A stretch of DNA of 64,000 nt from Solirubrum koreensis. Its GTDB lineage: Bacteria > Bacteroidota > Bacteroidia > Cytophagales > Hymenobacteraceae. Position 1 is the first letter of the stretch, and every line of letters begins with the position of its first letter. Positions 52,447 to 61,373 of the stretch are shown piece by piece. The notes below the pieces were generated by a model. That model was not told the DNA's origin, did no database searches, and was given only the letters and a program-made list of their open reading frames with translations. The stretch is taken from NCBI RefSeq assembly GCF_039541855.1, contig NZ_BAABHA010000015.1, positions 186,001 to 250,000 on the forward strand, read 5' to 3'. The position numbers and the translations under genes were made by a program.

Positions 52447-54906
52447 ATGAAAACAACAAGTGACCGAATGACCCACCTGCCTACCCCCCCGACCCAGCAG
52501 CCCGGCAACCTCCGCGCCTTTTCGCAGGCGGAGCTGCGCCCCTGCATCGGCCACCGGGGTGGCGCTGCGCCGCAGCCTAGCTGGGCAAGCTCGGTGCGAA
52601 CCGGCATTCCGCAAGCCGCAGCGCTTGTGCTGCTGCTGTTTCTGGCGGCATGCAGCGGCACCAAGTTCATTCCCGAAAACGACAAGCTGTACACCGGCAG
52701 CAGCGTAAAGCTTACCTCGCCGTACCCCATTCCGCGCGAGGCCGAAATTCAGACCGAGCTGGAAACCGTTATTACGCCTAAGCCCAATGCCTCCATTTTA
52801 GGCGCGCGGCCCAAGCTGTATTTCTGGCACATGGGCCAGGGCAAAACCAAAGGTCTGGGCAAGTGGCTGGCCGAGAAATACGGCGAAGCGCCGGTGCTGG
52901 TCAGCCAGGTAGACACCCAAAAGGTGAAGGGCCTGATGATAAACCGGCTCTACAACAACGGCTACTTTGCCCGGCCGCTGGTGCAAACCAAGCCCAACGT
53001 GAAAGGCCGCACCGCCACCATCGATTACAGTGCCACGGTGCAGCGGCCCTACATGATCAAGGAAATCCATTTTCCCGACCGCGACACCCTGCTCGACAAC
53101 GACATTCGGAAAACGCAGGCCGGTACGCTGCTCAAAGTGGGCGAGCCGTACAACCTGAACACGCTCATTGCCGAGCGTAACCGCATCGACGACCAGCTCA
53201 AGCAGCACGGCTACTATTACTTCAACCCCGATTACATTCTGTACGAAGTAGACAGCACCGAGCACAACCAGGTGGACGTGTACCTGTGCGTTAAGGGCTC
53301 CATACCCGACCGCGCCGCGCAGCCCTACGTGCTGAACCGCGTAACGCTGAACACCCGCTACGGCCTCACAGACACCACCGAGTCCATCCGGCCGATTATG
53401 TACAAGAAGTACCGCTACGTGCCCGACGAGAAGATCTTCAAAGCCAAGGCCATTACCAACGCGGTGTTCCTGTACCCCGACAGCCTCTACCGCCGCCGCC
53501 GCCAAGACCAAACCCTGAGCCGCCTCATGAGCCTGGGCACGTTCAAGTTCGTGGACATCCAGCTGCGGGAGGCGCGCCAGAAACCCGATTCGCTCGGGTA
53601 CGGCTTTTTGAACGCCTCCGTGCGCATGACCCAGCTCAAGAAAAAGTCGGTGCGGGCGGAGGTGCAGCTGGTGTCCAAAACCAACGGCTTCACCGGCCCG
53701 GGCTTCACGGTGCAGTTTCGCAACCGCTCGGCCCTGCGCGGCGCCGAGCAGCTGCTCCTCAACCTGGTGGGCTCGTTTGAAACCCGGCAGGGCGGAAAAA
53801 GCGCCGCCGAAGGCGCCAGCGGGCCGGTGCTGGGCCTTACTTCCTACGAGCTGGGCGCCAACGCGCAACTGCTGGTGCCGCGCCTCATTACGCCGCCGCT
53901 GCCGTTCCTGGATGTAAACCTGCCGAACTCCGATTTCCAGCCCCGCACCAGCTTTGGCGCGGGTTACCGCTACGTGGCGCGGCGCGCGTTTTTTCAGGTC
54001 GATTTCCTGAACCTGAACTACGGCTACAGCTGGAAAACCAAGATTACCAACGAGCAGGAGCTGCGCCCCATCGACGTGCAGTACATCCGGCTGGCCAACA
54101 CCTCCAAGGCCTTCGACACGCTGCTGCTGGAGCGGCCGTTTCTGGCCAACAGCTTCCGCCAGCAGTTTATTCCCGCCAGCTCCTACCGCTACACCTACAA
54201 CACGCAGGTGTACGAGCAGCGGCGCAACCAGCTTTACTTCAGCGGCATGGTGGAGCCGGCCGGTAACCTGGCTTCGCTGGTTAACCGCCTCAGCGGGGCC
54301 GGCCGCAACGACAGCGGCCGGTTCGAGCTGTTCGGGCAGGAATACTCCCAGTACGGCAAGCTGGATTTGGAGCTGCGCAACTACTACCGCGTTACGCCCA
54401 ACCCCGCCAGCGGCAACAAAATAGCCAGCCGCCTGCTCGTGGGCCTGGGCCTGCCCTACGGCAACTCCGACGTGATGCCCTACCTGAAGCAGTACGGCGT
54501 GGGCGGCCCCAACAGCGTGCGGGCCTTTGCTCCCCGCCAAATTGGCCCCGGCCGCTACCAACCCGCCGAGGTAGACCGCAACATCAGTTTCTACGACCAA
54601 GTGGGCGACATTCGGCTGGAAGGCAACCTGGAGTACCGCCAGGATTTGTTTCCCTTCGTAAAGGGCGCCCTGTTTGTAGACGCCGGCAACGTGTGGCTCG
54701 TCAACGACGACCCCGACCGCCCCGGCGGGCAGTTCAAGCCCGGCTCGTTTTTGCAGGAGCTGGCCGTGGGCGCCGGCGCCGGCATCCGCATCGACATCCA
54801 ATTCCTCGTCATTCGCCTCGACGGGGCCGTGCCGCTGCGTGTGCCCGCCGGCGGCACCGGCGGCAACGCCATGCGCCTGAACGTGGCCATCGGGTATCCG
54901 TTCTAG
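52447..54906 (+). CDS. tamL: Omp85 lipoprotein, TamL-type partner of TamB
   Basis: An 819-residue outer membrane protein with a lipoprotein signal sequence: lipobox FLAAC with Cys at residue 69. The ATG at 52447 makes the leader unusually long. A GTG at 52594 would place the signal peptide at the very start (MRTGIPQAAALVLLLFLAAC), and is a serious alternative start. POTRA-like periplasmic domains follow (KVKGLMINRLYNNGYFARPL, MIKEIHFPDRDTLLDNDI), then an Omp85 barrel with NSVRAFAPRQIGPG and a terminal beta strand ending VAIGYPF. In Bacteroidota, TamA is replaced by such a lipoprotein; with TamB directly upstream the assignment is strong. Confidence 0.9.
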   Translation: MKTTSDRMTHLPTPPTQQPGNLRAFSQAELRPCIGHRGGAAPQPSWASSVRTGIPQAAALVLLLFLAACSGTKFIPENDKLYTGSSVKLTSPYPIPREAEIQTELETVITPKPNASILGARPKLYFWHMGQGKTKGLGKWLAEKYGEAPVLVSQVDTQKVKGLMINRLYNNGYFARPLVQTKPNVKGRTATIDYSATVQRPYMIKEIHFPDRDTLLDNDIRKTQAGTLLKVGEPYNLNTLIAERNRIDDQLKQHGYYYFNPDYILYEVDSTEHNQVDVYLCVKGSIPDRAAQPYVLNRVTLNTRYGLTDTTESIRPIMYKKYRYVPDEKIFKAKAITNAVFLYPDSLYRRRRQDQTLSRLMSLGTFKFVDIQLREARQKPDSLGYGFLNASVRMTQLKKKSVRAEVQLVSKTNGFTGPGFTVQFRNRSALRGAEQLLLNLVGSFETRQGGKSAAEGASGPVLGLTSYELGANAQLLVPRLITPPLPFLDVNLPNSDFQPRTSFGAGYRYVARRAFFQVDFLNLNYGYSWKTKITNEQELRPIDVQYIRLANTSKAFDTLLLERPFLANSFRQQFIPASSYRYTYNTQVYEQRRNQLYFSGMVEPAGNLASLVNRLSGAGRNDSGRFELFGQEYSQYGKLDLELRNYYRVTPNPASGNKIASRLLVGLGLPYGNSDVMPYLKQYGVGGPNSVRAFAPRQIGPGRYQPAEVDRNISFYDQVGDIRLEGNLEYRQDLFPFVKGALFVDAGNVWLVNDDPDRPGGQFKPGSFLQELAVGAGAGIRIDIQFLVIRLDGAVPLRVPAGGTGGNAMRLNVAIGYPF

Positions 54907-54932
54907 CGGGCCATACCGCACGCAGCCCGCTG

Positions 54933-56486
54933 CTATTGCTCCGCCGCTTCTTTGCTGAGCCAGCCGCGCAATCCAGGGCGCCGGGTGCTTTTCAGAAACT
55001 GCTTGAGCCCCTCGATGATGCGCTCGGCAATTTGCTGCTGAAACGCGGGGTTTACCAGCCGCTTTTCGTCGTCGGGGTTCGATACGAAAGCCGTTTCCAC
55101 CAGGGCGTTCGGAAACTCCGTGGGGCCGTTGAGGCCGAAGTTGAACGCGCCCACGTTGCCCCAGCCGTTCAGCCCCGTTTTCAGCATCTCGTTGTACAGA
55201 GCCGTGGAAAGCGGCCGAAACGCCACGTAGCGGTAAAACGTGGCCGTGCCCTTGGCCTCCGCCGAGCCGGCCGAATTCACGTGCAGGCTCACCAGCAAGT
55301 GCGGCAGGGCTTGGCGCAGGCGCAGAATGCGCACGTCGTTGCCCAGGCTCACGTCGGCGTCGCGGGTCATGAGCACGGTGGCGCCTTCGGCCTCCAGGGC
55401 GGTGCGCAGCTTCTGAGCCATGAGCAGGGTCAGGTCTTTTTCCTTGACGCCGCTGGCTCCCACGGCGCCGTGGTTGTCGCCGCCGTGGCCAGCGTCCACG
55501 GCCACCGTAAGGCCGCGCAGCGCCAGCTTGGCCGGCGGCCGCCGCACCTTAATAACGAGCGTGTTGCCCTGGTACCCGATGACGTAGCCCCAGTTTTGCG
55601 CGTGCTGCAGGTTGATAACCAGGCGGAACACGTCGGTTTGCGGCTGCTCGTAGCTCACGTTGGTGATTTCGCGCAGCCCCGCCCGCTGGGTTATCCAGTT
55701 GGTGTTGGAGGTAGCGCCAAACACGTCCACCACCAGGCGCGTGGGCTCCAGCAACAGCTGCGAGCGGTAGGGCAGCCGTTCTTGCAGCGGCACCCGCACG
55801 TAGTCGAACTGCGCATCGCCGCTTACGCTCCAGGAACCGGTAAGCGACTGCGGCACCCAGCCGCCCGCCGGCAGCAGGCGCACCGTTTCCAGTGGTGCCC
55901 AGGCGGTTTGGTTTTCGGCCAGGCGCACGCGGTATTGCTCGCCCACGCGCCCCGTTACGTGCAGCAAGACCAACGAATCCAGGTAGCCCATTTTGGCGCC
56001 GCCCAGGCGGTCTTCGCCCAAGCCGTAATTCAGGTAAGCCAGCGGCCCCCGGGTACGGGCCAGCAGCGGCTGGTTGGGGTTCAGGAACCGCACGGTTTGG
56101 GCGGTCAGCAGCGAGTCGCGGCGGCCGTCGGGGGCTGAAGCCAGGATTTTCAGGGCACGGCCGCCCGCCGCCGAGCCCAGCGTGTCGGTGGGTTGCACCA
56201 CGTAGCTGATTTGGTACACGCCGCGCTGCCCTTGCGCCTGCGCGGGCAGCAGCTCCACCAAGAGCTTGCCGCCCAGCACGGTAACCTGAGCACCGGGTTG
56301 CGCTTTCACGCGCACCTGCAGCCGGTCGCCGGGTTGCAGCCACTGGTCCTGCGCGGGCAGAATTTCAACCTTTTCAAGCAAGCGTTGCGCCGCGGCAAAG
56401 GGCCCGGCGGCTCCCCACAGAGCGCCGCCTAAGAGTACCGTTAATAGCTGCCGAAAGCGGGCAGCCCCTACCTTACTACATACCAT
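54933..56486 (-). CDS. N-acetylmuramoyl-L-alanine amidase (Amidase_3)
   Basis: A 517-residue exported peptidoglycan amidase. The signal peptide is about 1-33 (ending FAAAQ), then a beta-rich middle part (about 35-300) that may bind cell-wall or act as an AMIN-like domain. The catalytic domain is at about 320-500. Zinc ligands are visible in VAVDAGHGGDNHGAVG (His), SGVKEKDLTL (Glu) and LLVSLHVNSAGS (His); a catalytic Glu is in ALVETAFVSNPDDEK. The open frame continues upstream to 57068, overlapping the barrel gene, but the ATG at 56486 is the start because a signal peptide begins there. It separates daughter cells or remodels the wall. Confidence 0.93.
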   Translation of the reverse strand: MVCSKVGAARFRQLLTVLLGGALWGAAGPFAAAQRLLEKVEILPAQDQWLQPGDRLQVRVKAQPGAQVTVLGGKLLVELLPAQAQGQRGVYQISYVVQPTDTLGSAAGGRALKILASAPDGRRDSLLTAQTVRFLNPNQPLLARTRGPLAYLNYGLGEDRLGGAKMGYLDSLVLLHVTGRVGEQYRVRLAENQTAWAPLETVRLLPAGGWVPQSLTGSWSVSGDAQFDYVRVPLQERLPYRSQLLLEPTRLVVDVFGATSNTNWITQRAGLREITNVSYEQPQTDVFRLVINLQHAQNWGYVIGYQGNTLVIKVRRPPAKLALRGLTVAVDAGHGGDNHGAVGASGVKEKDLTLLMAQKLRTALEAEGATVLMTRDADVSLGNDVRILRLRQALPHLLVSLHVNSAGSAEAKGTATFYRYVAFRPLSTALYNEMLKTGLNGWGNVGAFNFGLNGPTEFPNALVETAFVSNPDDEKRLVNPAFQQQIAERIIEGLKQFLKSTRRPGLRGWLSKEAAEQ

Positions 56487-56532
56487 GCCGCAAAGAAACG
56501 ACCGGCAACCCAACCCGCCACCGGGGGCTACG

Positions 56533-58104
56533 CTACAAGTGCAACACCCGCCGCAACTGCAGCCCACCCGTAAAGTGCGCCATGCGCGAAACCACCTCCA
56601 CGGCGGGCTCCGGTTGCCCGTTGCGTTGCCAGGAAATGGTGAGCCGGTCGGCGCCAGCGCGGCCCACTGGACGAAGGGCGTAGCCCGTGTGCAGCCCAAG
56701 CAAGGTACGGCGGCTGATGCGCACCTCCGCCTCCGCTTCGGCGCAGGCCAGCAACCGCCAGCGGGCCGGGGTTTCGTAGGCGAACTGCAACGGGGAGTAC
56801 TCGGAGGCGTTAGTGCCGTAGTACGTGCGGGAGTAACTGGCGGTGGTGCGTCCGGTGTAACGCAGTGCCTGCACCCCGGCCTTGGCGGCGGCGTACACGC
56901 GGTGCGGGCGCAGGGCCCAGCGGCGGCCGGCTTGCAGCAGGGCCGCGCGGTGCCCGGGCCGGTTGCGCTGGTTGTTGTTGAGCACGTCGGCCCGGCCCCA
57001 GCGCCCGGATGCGCCCACCACGGCCGGGGCCGGTATTGATACGTCGTAAGTATAAACCAAGGGCACAAAACCGGTTTGCACGCCTGCCTCCACCAGCCAG
57101 CGGTTCGGCCACTGGTAGCCCAAACGCGCCAACGTGCCTGGCTGTACCAAGCTCACAAGGGTGCGTGTTTGGTTGAACCCTGTGCGCCGCGCGCGGGCGA
57201 GGTGCGCGAACAAGTGCATGCCCACGCTGGTGTACAGGCCGCGCCCAGGTAGGGGTTGCCAGGGCGTTCGGGTGCGCGGCAGCGGGGTGAGGCCGGCCGC
57301 GCGCTTGCCAGGTTGCCAGCGGTAACTCAGCCCTACTTCCACAAAACTGCCGTGGGTATTGGTGGCGGCTTGCAGGGCGGTGCGGGTGGCCGGCGCGGTA
57401 GTTTCGTCAATAAGCTCCAACTCGTGGCGGGTGCGGTAGAGGGGCAGCAGCCCGTAATAAGTTCCCACCTCCAGGCCAATGACGTCGCGCCAGCGCATTT
57501 CGCGTTCCAGCCCCAAGCGGCCGCTCAGGCCCGGCACCACGGCGTTGACGCGCCGCAACTCGCTGCGCACGTACCGGAGCCGCACCGGAAAATTGGTGTA
57601 AAAAGAGGCGCTGTCCGCCGGCCCCGCATCCAAGCTGTTCTGGTTGCGGGGCCCACCCACTACCACGCCGGTGCCCACAGCCGCCAGCAGGCGCGTGCGG
57701 GCTGCCTGGCCCAGCGGCAAACGGTAACCGGCCTCCAGGTGTAGCCGCGGGGCTTTGGCCCTGCCGAAGCCGTAGCCCGAGCTGCTGCTGTACCGCGGCC
57801 CGCCCACGCGGGCCTCCAAACCTGCTGGCAAGGCCAAGGTGCTGAAAGTGGCCCGCCCAAAGGTGCGCTGGCCAAGTTGGCGCTGCACCACCACGGCCGG
57901 CGCAAAACCCGACTGAAGGCGGCTGGCGTACCGCACGTTGGGCGCAGGCGTAGTGCCGTAAACCGATGCGCGGGCTAGGCTCAGCCCAGCTCGGAGGCCA
58001 ATTTGCCAGCGGTTTACAGCGGGGGATTCGGGAATAGATTGGGCCGCGCAAGCAGAGGCGCCTAGCAAAGCTGCCGCGAACAGCAGCGTGCGGGGATTGA
58101 ACAT
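56533..58104 (-). CDS. Outer membrane barrel protein of unknown function
   Basis: A 523-residue exported protein: signal peptide (1-21, ending ACAAQS) and many beta strands with aromatic, Arg and Tyr-rich patterns throughout (RWQIGLRAGLSLARASVYG, FYTNFPVRLRYVRSELRR, LYTSVGMHLFAHLARARRT, HFTGGLQLRRVLHL). It looks like a long barrel, perhaps two related halves joined around residue 275. No family was recognised. The stop lies 46 bases upstream of the amidase ATG on the same strand, so the two could be co-transcribed. It is probably surface or outer-membrane located. Confidence 0.65.
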   Translation of the reverse strand: MFNPRTLLFAAALLGASACAAQSIPESPAVNRWQIGLRAGLSLARASVYGTTPAPNVRYASRLQSGFAPAVVVQRQLGQRTFGRATFSTLALPAGLEARVGGPRYSSSSGYGFGRAKAPRLHLEAGYRLPLGQAARTRLLAAVGTGVVVGGPRNQNSLDAGPADSASFYTNFPVRLRYVRSELRRVNAVVPGLSGRLGLEREMRWRDVIGLEVGTYYGLLPLYRTRHELELIDETTAPATRTALQAATNTHGSFVEVGLSYRWQPGKRAAGLTPLPRTRTPWQPLPGRGLYTSVGMHLFAHLARARRTGFNQTRTLVSLVQPGTLARLGYQWPNRWLVEAGVQTGFVPLVYTYDVSIPAPAVVGASGRWGRADVLNNNQRNRPGHRAALLQAGRRWALRPHRVYAAAKAGVQALRYTGRTTASYSRTYYGTNASEYSPLQFAYETPARWRLLACAEAEAEVRISRRTLLGLHTGYALRPVGRAGADRLTISWQRNGQPEPAVEVVSRMAHFTGGLQLRRVLHL

Positions 58105-58185
58105 CCGGAAAGGAGGATAAACTAATGCAGAAATAATGGCCGAAGCGCCGCGCTACGGCCCTGAAAATGGTGGCTTTAAAGATAC

Positions 58186-58221
58186 AAGCCGCGCCGGAGC
58201 GTTAACGCTCCGGCGCGGCTT
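58186..58221. terminator. Perfect 18-bp palindrome terminator
   Basis: AAGCCGCGCCGGAGCGTT (58186-58203) is followed immediately by its reverse complement (58204-58221). A T-run follows on the plus strand and an AT-rich stretch on the other. It separates two minus-strand genes. Confidence 0.8.
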
Positions 58222-58262
58222 TTTGGGATGCCTGTAGCAGTAAACTTTTTTATAAATGGGGG

Positions 58263-58832
58263 CTACCGAGCCACGGGTTCGTCGCGCACGGCGTCGCGCA
58301 AATCATTCAGGTCGCGGCCGGTTTCGAGGGCCGTAAACTCGGCTTGCAGGGCTTTGATGCGCAATTCGTTGCGGGCCGGCAGGTCGAGGCGCACGGCGCG
58401 GTACCGGTCGTTTAGGCGGCGGAATACGGCCGTGGCGTAATCCCAGTCGCGTTGGGTCCACGTGCGGCGCTTGTCGCGGGTGTTGCGCAACAGCTGGGTG
58501 TAAGCCGGTTCAATGGTTTGAGCGGTTAGCTGCTCTACCTCCGCCGACGTACCCAGGAGTTCCTGGTTGAAGGCCTTGGTAGCAGCGTCGTCGAGGGGCT
58601 GGCGGCTGCGCTGGCGCGAAACCGAATCGAAGCGGGCGGCGCGGTTGCCGGCGCGCTTGAGCACGGCGGCGGCTTTATCGGCGGCGGTATCTATTTCGCG
58701 GGCTCCTTCACGAACGGCTTCCTGCCGCTCGCGCGGGGTGGAGTCGCAGGAGGGAAGCAACAGGGCCACGGCGGCCAGCAAGGCCGCCGAAACGGCAGCG
58801 TGTACAAACGGGGCAACAACGGCGTGTTTCAT
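58263..58832 (-). CDS. Helical lipoprotein of unknown function
   Basis: A 189-residue lipoprotein: signal peptide with lipobox LLPSC, Cys at residue 29. The mature part is highly charged and helical (RERQEAVREGAREIDTAADK, DDAATKAFNQELLGTSAEVE, RDWDYATAVFRRLNDRYRAV), so it is probably a coiled-coil or helical-bundle protein facing the periplasm. An open frame extends to 58982, but the ATG at 58832 gives a compact signal peptide. No family was recognised. It is followed by a palindrome terminator, and upstream is the TonB C-terminal protein gene. Confidence 0.65.
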   Translation of the reverse strand: MKHAVVAPFVHAAVSAALLAAVALLLPSCDSTPRERQEAVREGAREIDTAADKAAAVLKRAGNRAARFDSVSRQRSRQPLDDAATKAFNQELLGTSAEVEQLTAQTIEPAYTQLLRNTRDKRRTWTQRDWDYATAVFRRLNDRYRAVRLDLPARNELRIKALQAEFTALETGRDLNDLRDAVRDEPVAR

Positions 58833-58866
58833 GCCCCAATGTACGGGTGCAGGCCGCAGTAGGATA

Positions 58867-59454
58867 CTACCGCCCCGCTGCCGCGTTCTGCACCCGAAAA
58901 ACAAACGGCAGCTGATACTCCACGGGCACGGCGCGGCCGTTCTTGCGGCCCGGCAACCACTGGGCCGGAATAAGCTTGGCAACGCGCAATGCTTCTCGGT
59001 CGCAGCTGGCGCTTACGCCCAGCAGCACCTTGTGGTCGTAAGCGGCACCGAGGGTGTCGATGATGAAGTTTACCACCACCCGGCCCTGCACCTGCTGCGC
59101 GCGGGCATCTTCGGGGTAGTTCAGCTGGCGGGTGAATTCCGACAGGGCGGCGTCACCGCCCAGGAACAAGGGAGGCTGATCGAGGTAGTCGCTTTTCCAT
59201 TCCGAGCCTACCTGCATTCGGTAAGGCCGCTCATCGGCCTGCCGAAAGAACAGCAGTTTTTGAGCTGTGTGGTCGTAACGCTGCACCAGCACTTTACGGC
59301 CGCTGCCGGTAAAGGAGTAGTAGCTCCACAGGCCTACTTTTTTACCTTTTTCCACGCGGCCGCTGTCCACGTCGGTGGTGCGCACCCGCCCTTGCGCGCA
59401 CAAAAGAGAAACCGGACAAATAGTGAGCAGGCACAGGAGTAAGAGTGTTTTCAT
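58867..59454 (-). CDS. TonB C-terminal domain protein
   Basis: A 195-residue exported protein: signal peptide (1-20, ending SLLCAQ), then a mid-part with a charged beta segment (SGRVEKGKKVGLWSYYSF) like MORN-type repeats. A C-terminal TonB-like domain follows (about 105-195: LNYPEDARAQQVQGRVVVNF, AQWLPGRKNGRAVPVEYQLP). The membrane anchor and long Pro-rich linker of classical TonB are missing, so it probably does not energise transporters by itself. The ATG at 59454 gives the signal peptide; an upstream in-frame start at 59472 is less likely. The gene is monocistronic. Confidence 0.8.
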   Translation of the reverse strand: MKTLLLLCLLTICPVSLLCAQGRVRTTDVDSGRVEKGKKVGLWSYYSFTGSGRKVLVQRYDHTAQKLLFFRQADERPYRMQVGSEWKSDYLDQPPLFLGGDAALSEFTRQLNYPEDARAQQVQGRVVVNFIIDTLGAAYDHKVLLGVSASCDREALRVAKLIPAQWLPGRKNGRAVPVEYQLPFVFRVQNAAAGR

Positions 59455-59580
59455 AAATAGCACAATAGACATTCGTAGTTGGCTACAAACGCCGGGGAAA
59501 GAATTGCGGGGCGCGGAAAAGCAATGTTTCGGGGGTTGAGTCTAAGAATCAGCCCGTACCGACACGGAAAGTATAAAAAA

Positions 59581-59600
59581 CTCCGCAAACGATTGCGGAG
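59581..59600 (-). terminator. Terminator of the TPR gene
   Basis: CTCCGCAA (59581-59588) pairs with TTGCGGAG (59593-59600) around ACGA. On the minus strand it is followed by TTTTTTATA, 29 bases after the stop of the TPR gene. Confidence 0.85.
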
Positions 59601-59628
59601 CTCCTCCAGAAAAAATAAAAACCGAAGC

Positions 59629-60120
59629 CTAAATCGGCGACTCGTCTAGCCGGTCCTGCACGTCGCGCAGCTGTTCCTGCAGGCCCGGCAAGTGGGGGCA
59701 CAGGCGTGCCAAACGGCGCAGGGTGCGCAGCCCGCCGCGGTGGTCGCCCAACATGCGCTGAATGGTAGCTTTGCCCGAGAGGGCCCCAAAGTGGCGCGGC
59801 TCGCGCTTCAGGGTTTGGGCAATGTCGTTGAGCGAGGCCCGGTACTCGCCGCGCAGGTAGTAAGCCGTGGCGCGCTTGTTCCAGCCCTCGGCGTAATCGG
59901 GGCGGTGCTCGATGAGGTAAGTGAAGTCGAGGATGGCGCGTTGGTATTCGCCGGCGGCCATATCGCGCATGCCCGATTCCAGTCGCTTGCTCAGGGCCGT
60001 ATCGTCGATTTCAAGCCAGAGCTGCCAGATGCCTTGCTGCAGGGCCTCTACTTCCAGAGTAGCCGTAGCGGTGCGCAGGCGCTGAAAAAGCTCATCGAGG
60101 TGCTGCTGGCGTTCGGGCAT
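59629..60120 (-). CDS. Tetratricopeptide repeat protein
   Basis: A 163-residue cytoplasmic helical protein with TPR motifs in its C-terminal two thirds: YQRAILDFTYLIEHRPDYAE, WNKRATAYYLRGEYRASLND and ALSGKATIQRMLGDHRGGLR, each with the typical Trp/Tyr/Ala/Pro spacing. There is no signal peptide. Such small TPR proteins mediate protein contacts; the partner is unknown. It is monocistronic with a terminator behind it. The spacer 60121-60402 holds a hairpin (about 60253-60283) and the repeat at 60340-60402. Confidence 0.75.
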   Translation of the reverse strand: MPERQQHLDELFQRLRTATATLEVEALQQGIWQLWLEIDDTALSKRLESGMRDMAAGEYQRAILDFTYLIEHRPDYAEGWNKRATAYYLRGEYRASLNDIAQTLKREPRHFGALSGKATIQRMLGDHRGGLRTLRRLARLCPHLPGLQEQLRDVQDRLDESPI

Positions 60121-60339
60121 GGGGCAATGATCAATGAGTGGGCAACAATGATCAATTGGACGGGAGGGGCAGAATCGGTACTAGTACGCAGGCGAAGACG
60201 GGGTGTTTACGTGCCGTTGCCAGTAAGCGCGGAAGATACGTAGTTGTAAAGAGCAATGCCGAGCCATAGGGGCCCGGCATTGCCTTGCTTGGGTATTGAG
60301 GGCGCTGTTAGGTAGTCGTTCAAAGTAAACGGGTTGTTC

Positions 60340-60402
60340 GTTGCTCGTTTTCAGTTAAGTGGTTACATCAACTCTGACAACTGGCAACTGACAACGAGCA
60401 AC
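60340..60402. repeat. GTTGTC-type inverted repeat upstream of TPR gene
   Basis: GTTGCTCGTTTTCAGTT (60340-60356) and AACTGACAACGAGCAAC (60386-60402) match at 16 of 17 positions as reverse complements, ending one base before the metF stop codon. It is related in sequence to 12670-12724. Confidence 0.6.
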
Positions 60403-61359
60403 TTAGAATAAGGAAGCCGCCACGCGGCGTACGGCTTCGGCCTTGCCCATGGAATAGTAGTGCAGGCTGGGTACACCGGCTGCCATTAGCTCCCGGCTTT
60501 GCTGAATGCACCAGTCGATGCCTACCTCGCGGGCGGCGGCATCGTCGCGGCACTGGGCCACGGCTTCCACCAGTTCTTCGGGCAGGTTCAGGAAGAAGGT
60601 ACGCGGCAGCATGGTCAGCTGCTTCTTGGTGGTCAGCGGCTTCAGGCCCGGAATAATGGGGGCCGTAATGCCCGCGGCCCGGCAGCGCTCCACAAAGCCG
60701 AAAAACTGCTGGTTATCGAAAAACATCTGGGTTACGATGTATTCGGCCCCGGCATCAATCTTCTGCTTGAGGTAGCGCAGGTCGGCGGCGTGGTTGGGCG
60801 CCTCGAAATGCTTTTCGGGGTAGGCCGCCGTGCCAATGCAGAAGTTGGTGGCGGCCGAGTCCTGCTGCTCCTCGTCGAGGTAGCGGCCGCTGTTCATGGC
60901 CGCTATCTGCCCGATGAGCTGGCTGGCGTAGCCGTGGCCCGCGGGGTGCGGCACAAACCCGGGCTCCGACTTAATCGGGTCGCCGCGCAGGGCCAGCACA
61001 TTATCAATGCCTAGGAAATGCAGGTCGATGAGGGCGTTTTCGGTTTCCTCTTTCGAGAAGCCGCCGCAAATCAGGTGGGGTACCGTGTCCACATCGAAGC
61101 GGCCTTTAATGGCGGCGCAAATGCCCACCGTGCCAGGACGTTTGCGCACCGTAACCTTGTCCAGGCCGCCGTTTGGCCGCTGCCGGTACACGTACTCTTC
61201 GCGGTGGTAGGTAACGTCGATAAACGGCGGCTTAAATTCCATCAGCGGCTCGATGTTCGAGAACAGCGTCTGGATGTTTTCGCCCTTCTTGGGCGGCAGC
61301 ACTTCAAAGGAAAACAGCGTTTTGCCGTTGGCGCGGGCCAGGTGCTCGGTAACTTTCAT
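60403..61359 (-). CDS. metF: Methylenetetrahydrofolate reductase
   Basis: A 318-residue flavoprotein that reduces 5,10-methylene-THF to 5-methyl-THF, the methyl donor for methionine synthase. The start MKVTEHLARANGKTLFSFEV and FSFEVLPPKKGENIQTLF match the family, as do YVTQMFFDNQQFF (its form here is YIVTQMFFDNQQFF) and the C-terminal IPGLKPLTTKKQL. The length is standard. The gene starts 14 bases after the stop of metH on the same strand, so the two form an operon in pathway order metH-metF. An inverted repeat and a hairpin lie past the stop. Confidence 0.95.
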   Translation of the reverse strand: MKVTEHLARANGKTLFSFEVLPPKKGENIQTLFSNIEPLMEFKPPFIDVTYHREEYVYRQRPNGGLDKVTVRKRPGTVGICAAIKGRFDVDTVPHLICGGFSKEETENALIDLHFLGIDNVLALRGDPIKSEPGFVPHPAGHGYASQLIGQIAAMNSGRYLDEEQQDSAATNFCIGTAAYPEKHFEAPNHAADLRYLKQKIDAGAEYIVTQMFFDNQQFFGFVERCRAAGITAPIIPGLKPLTTKKQLTMLPRTFFLNLPEELVEAVAQCRDDAAAREVGIDWCIQQSRELMAAGVPSLHYYSMGKAEAVRRVAASLF

Positions 61360-61373
61360 AGGAGGCGCTTCGG

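Noticed and set aside
52798..54921. 707-residue minus-strand frame over tamL
   Set aside because: Antisense shadow of the Omp85 gene with valine/alanine/glycine-rich nonsense composition.
56487..57068. N-terminal extension of the amidase frame
   Set aside because: Overlaps the barrel gene and has no domain; a signal peptide begins at 56486.
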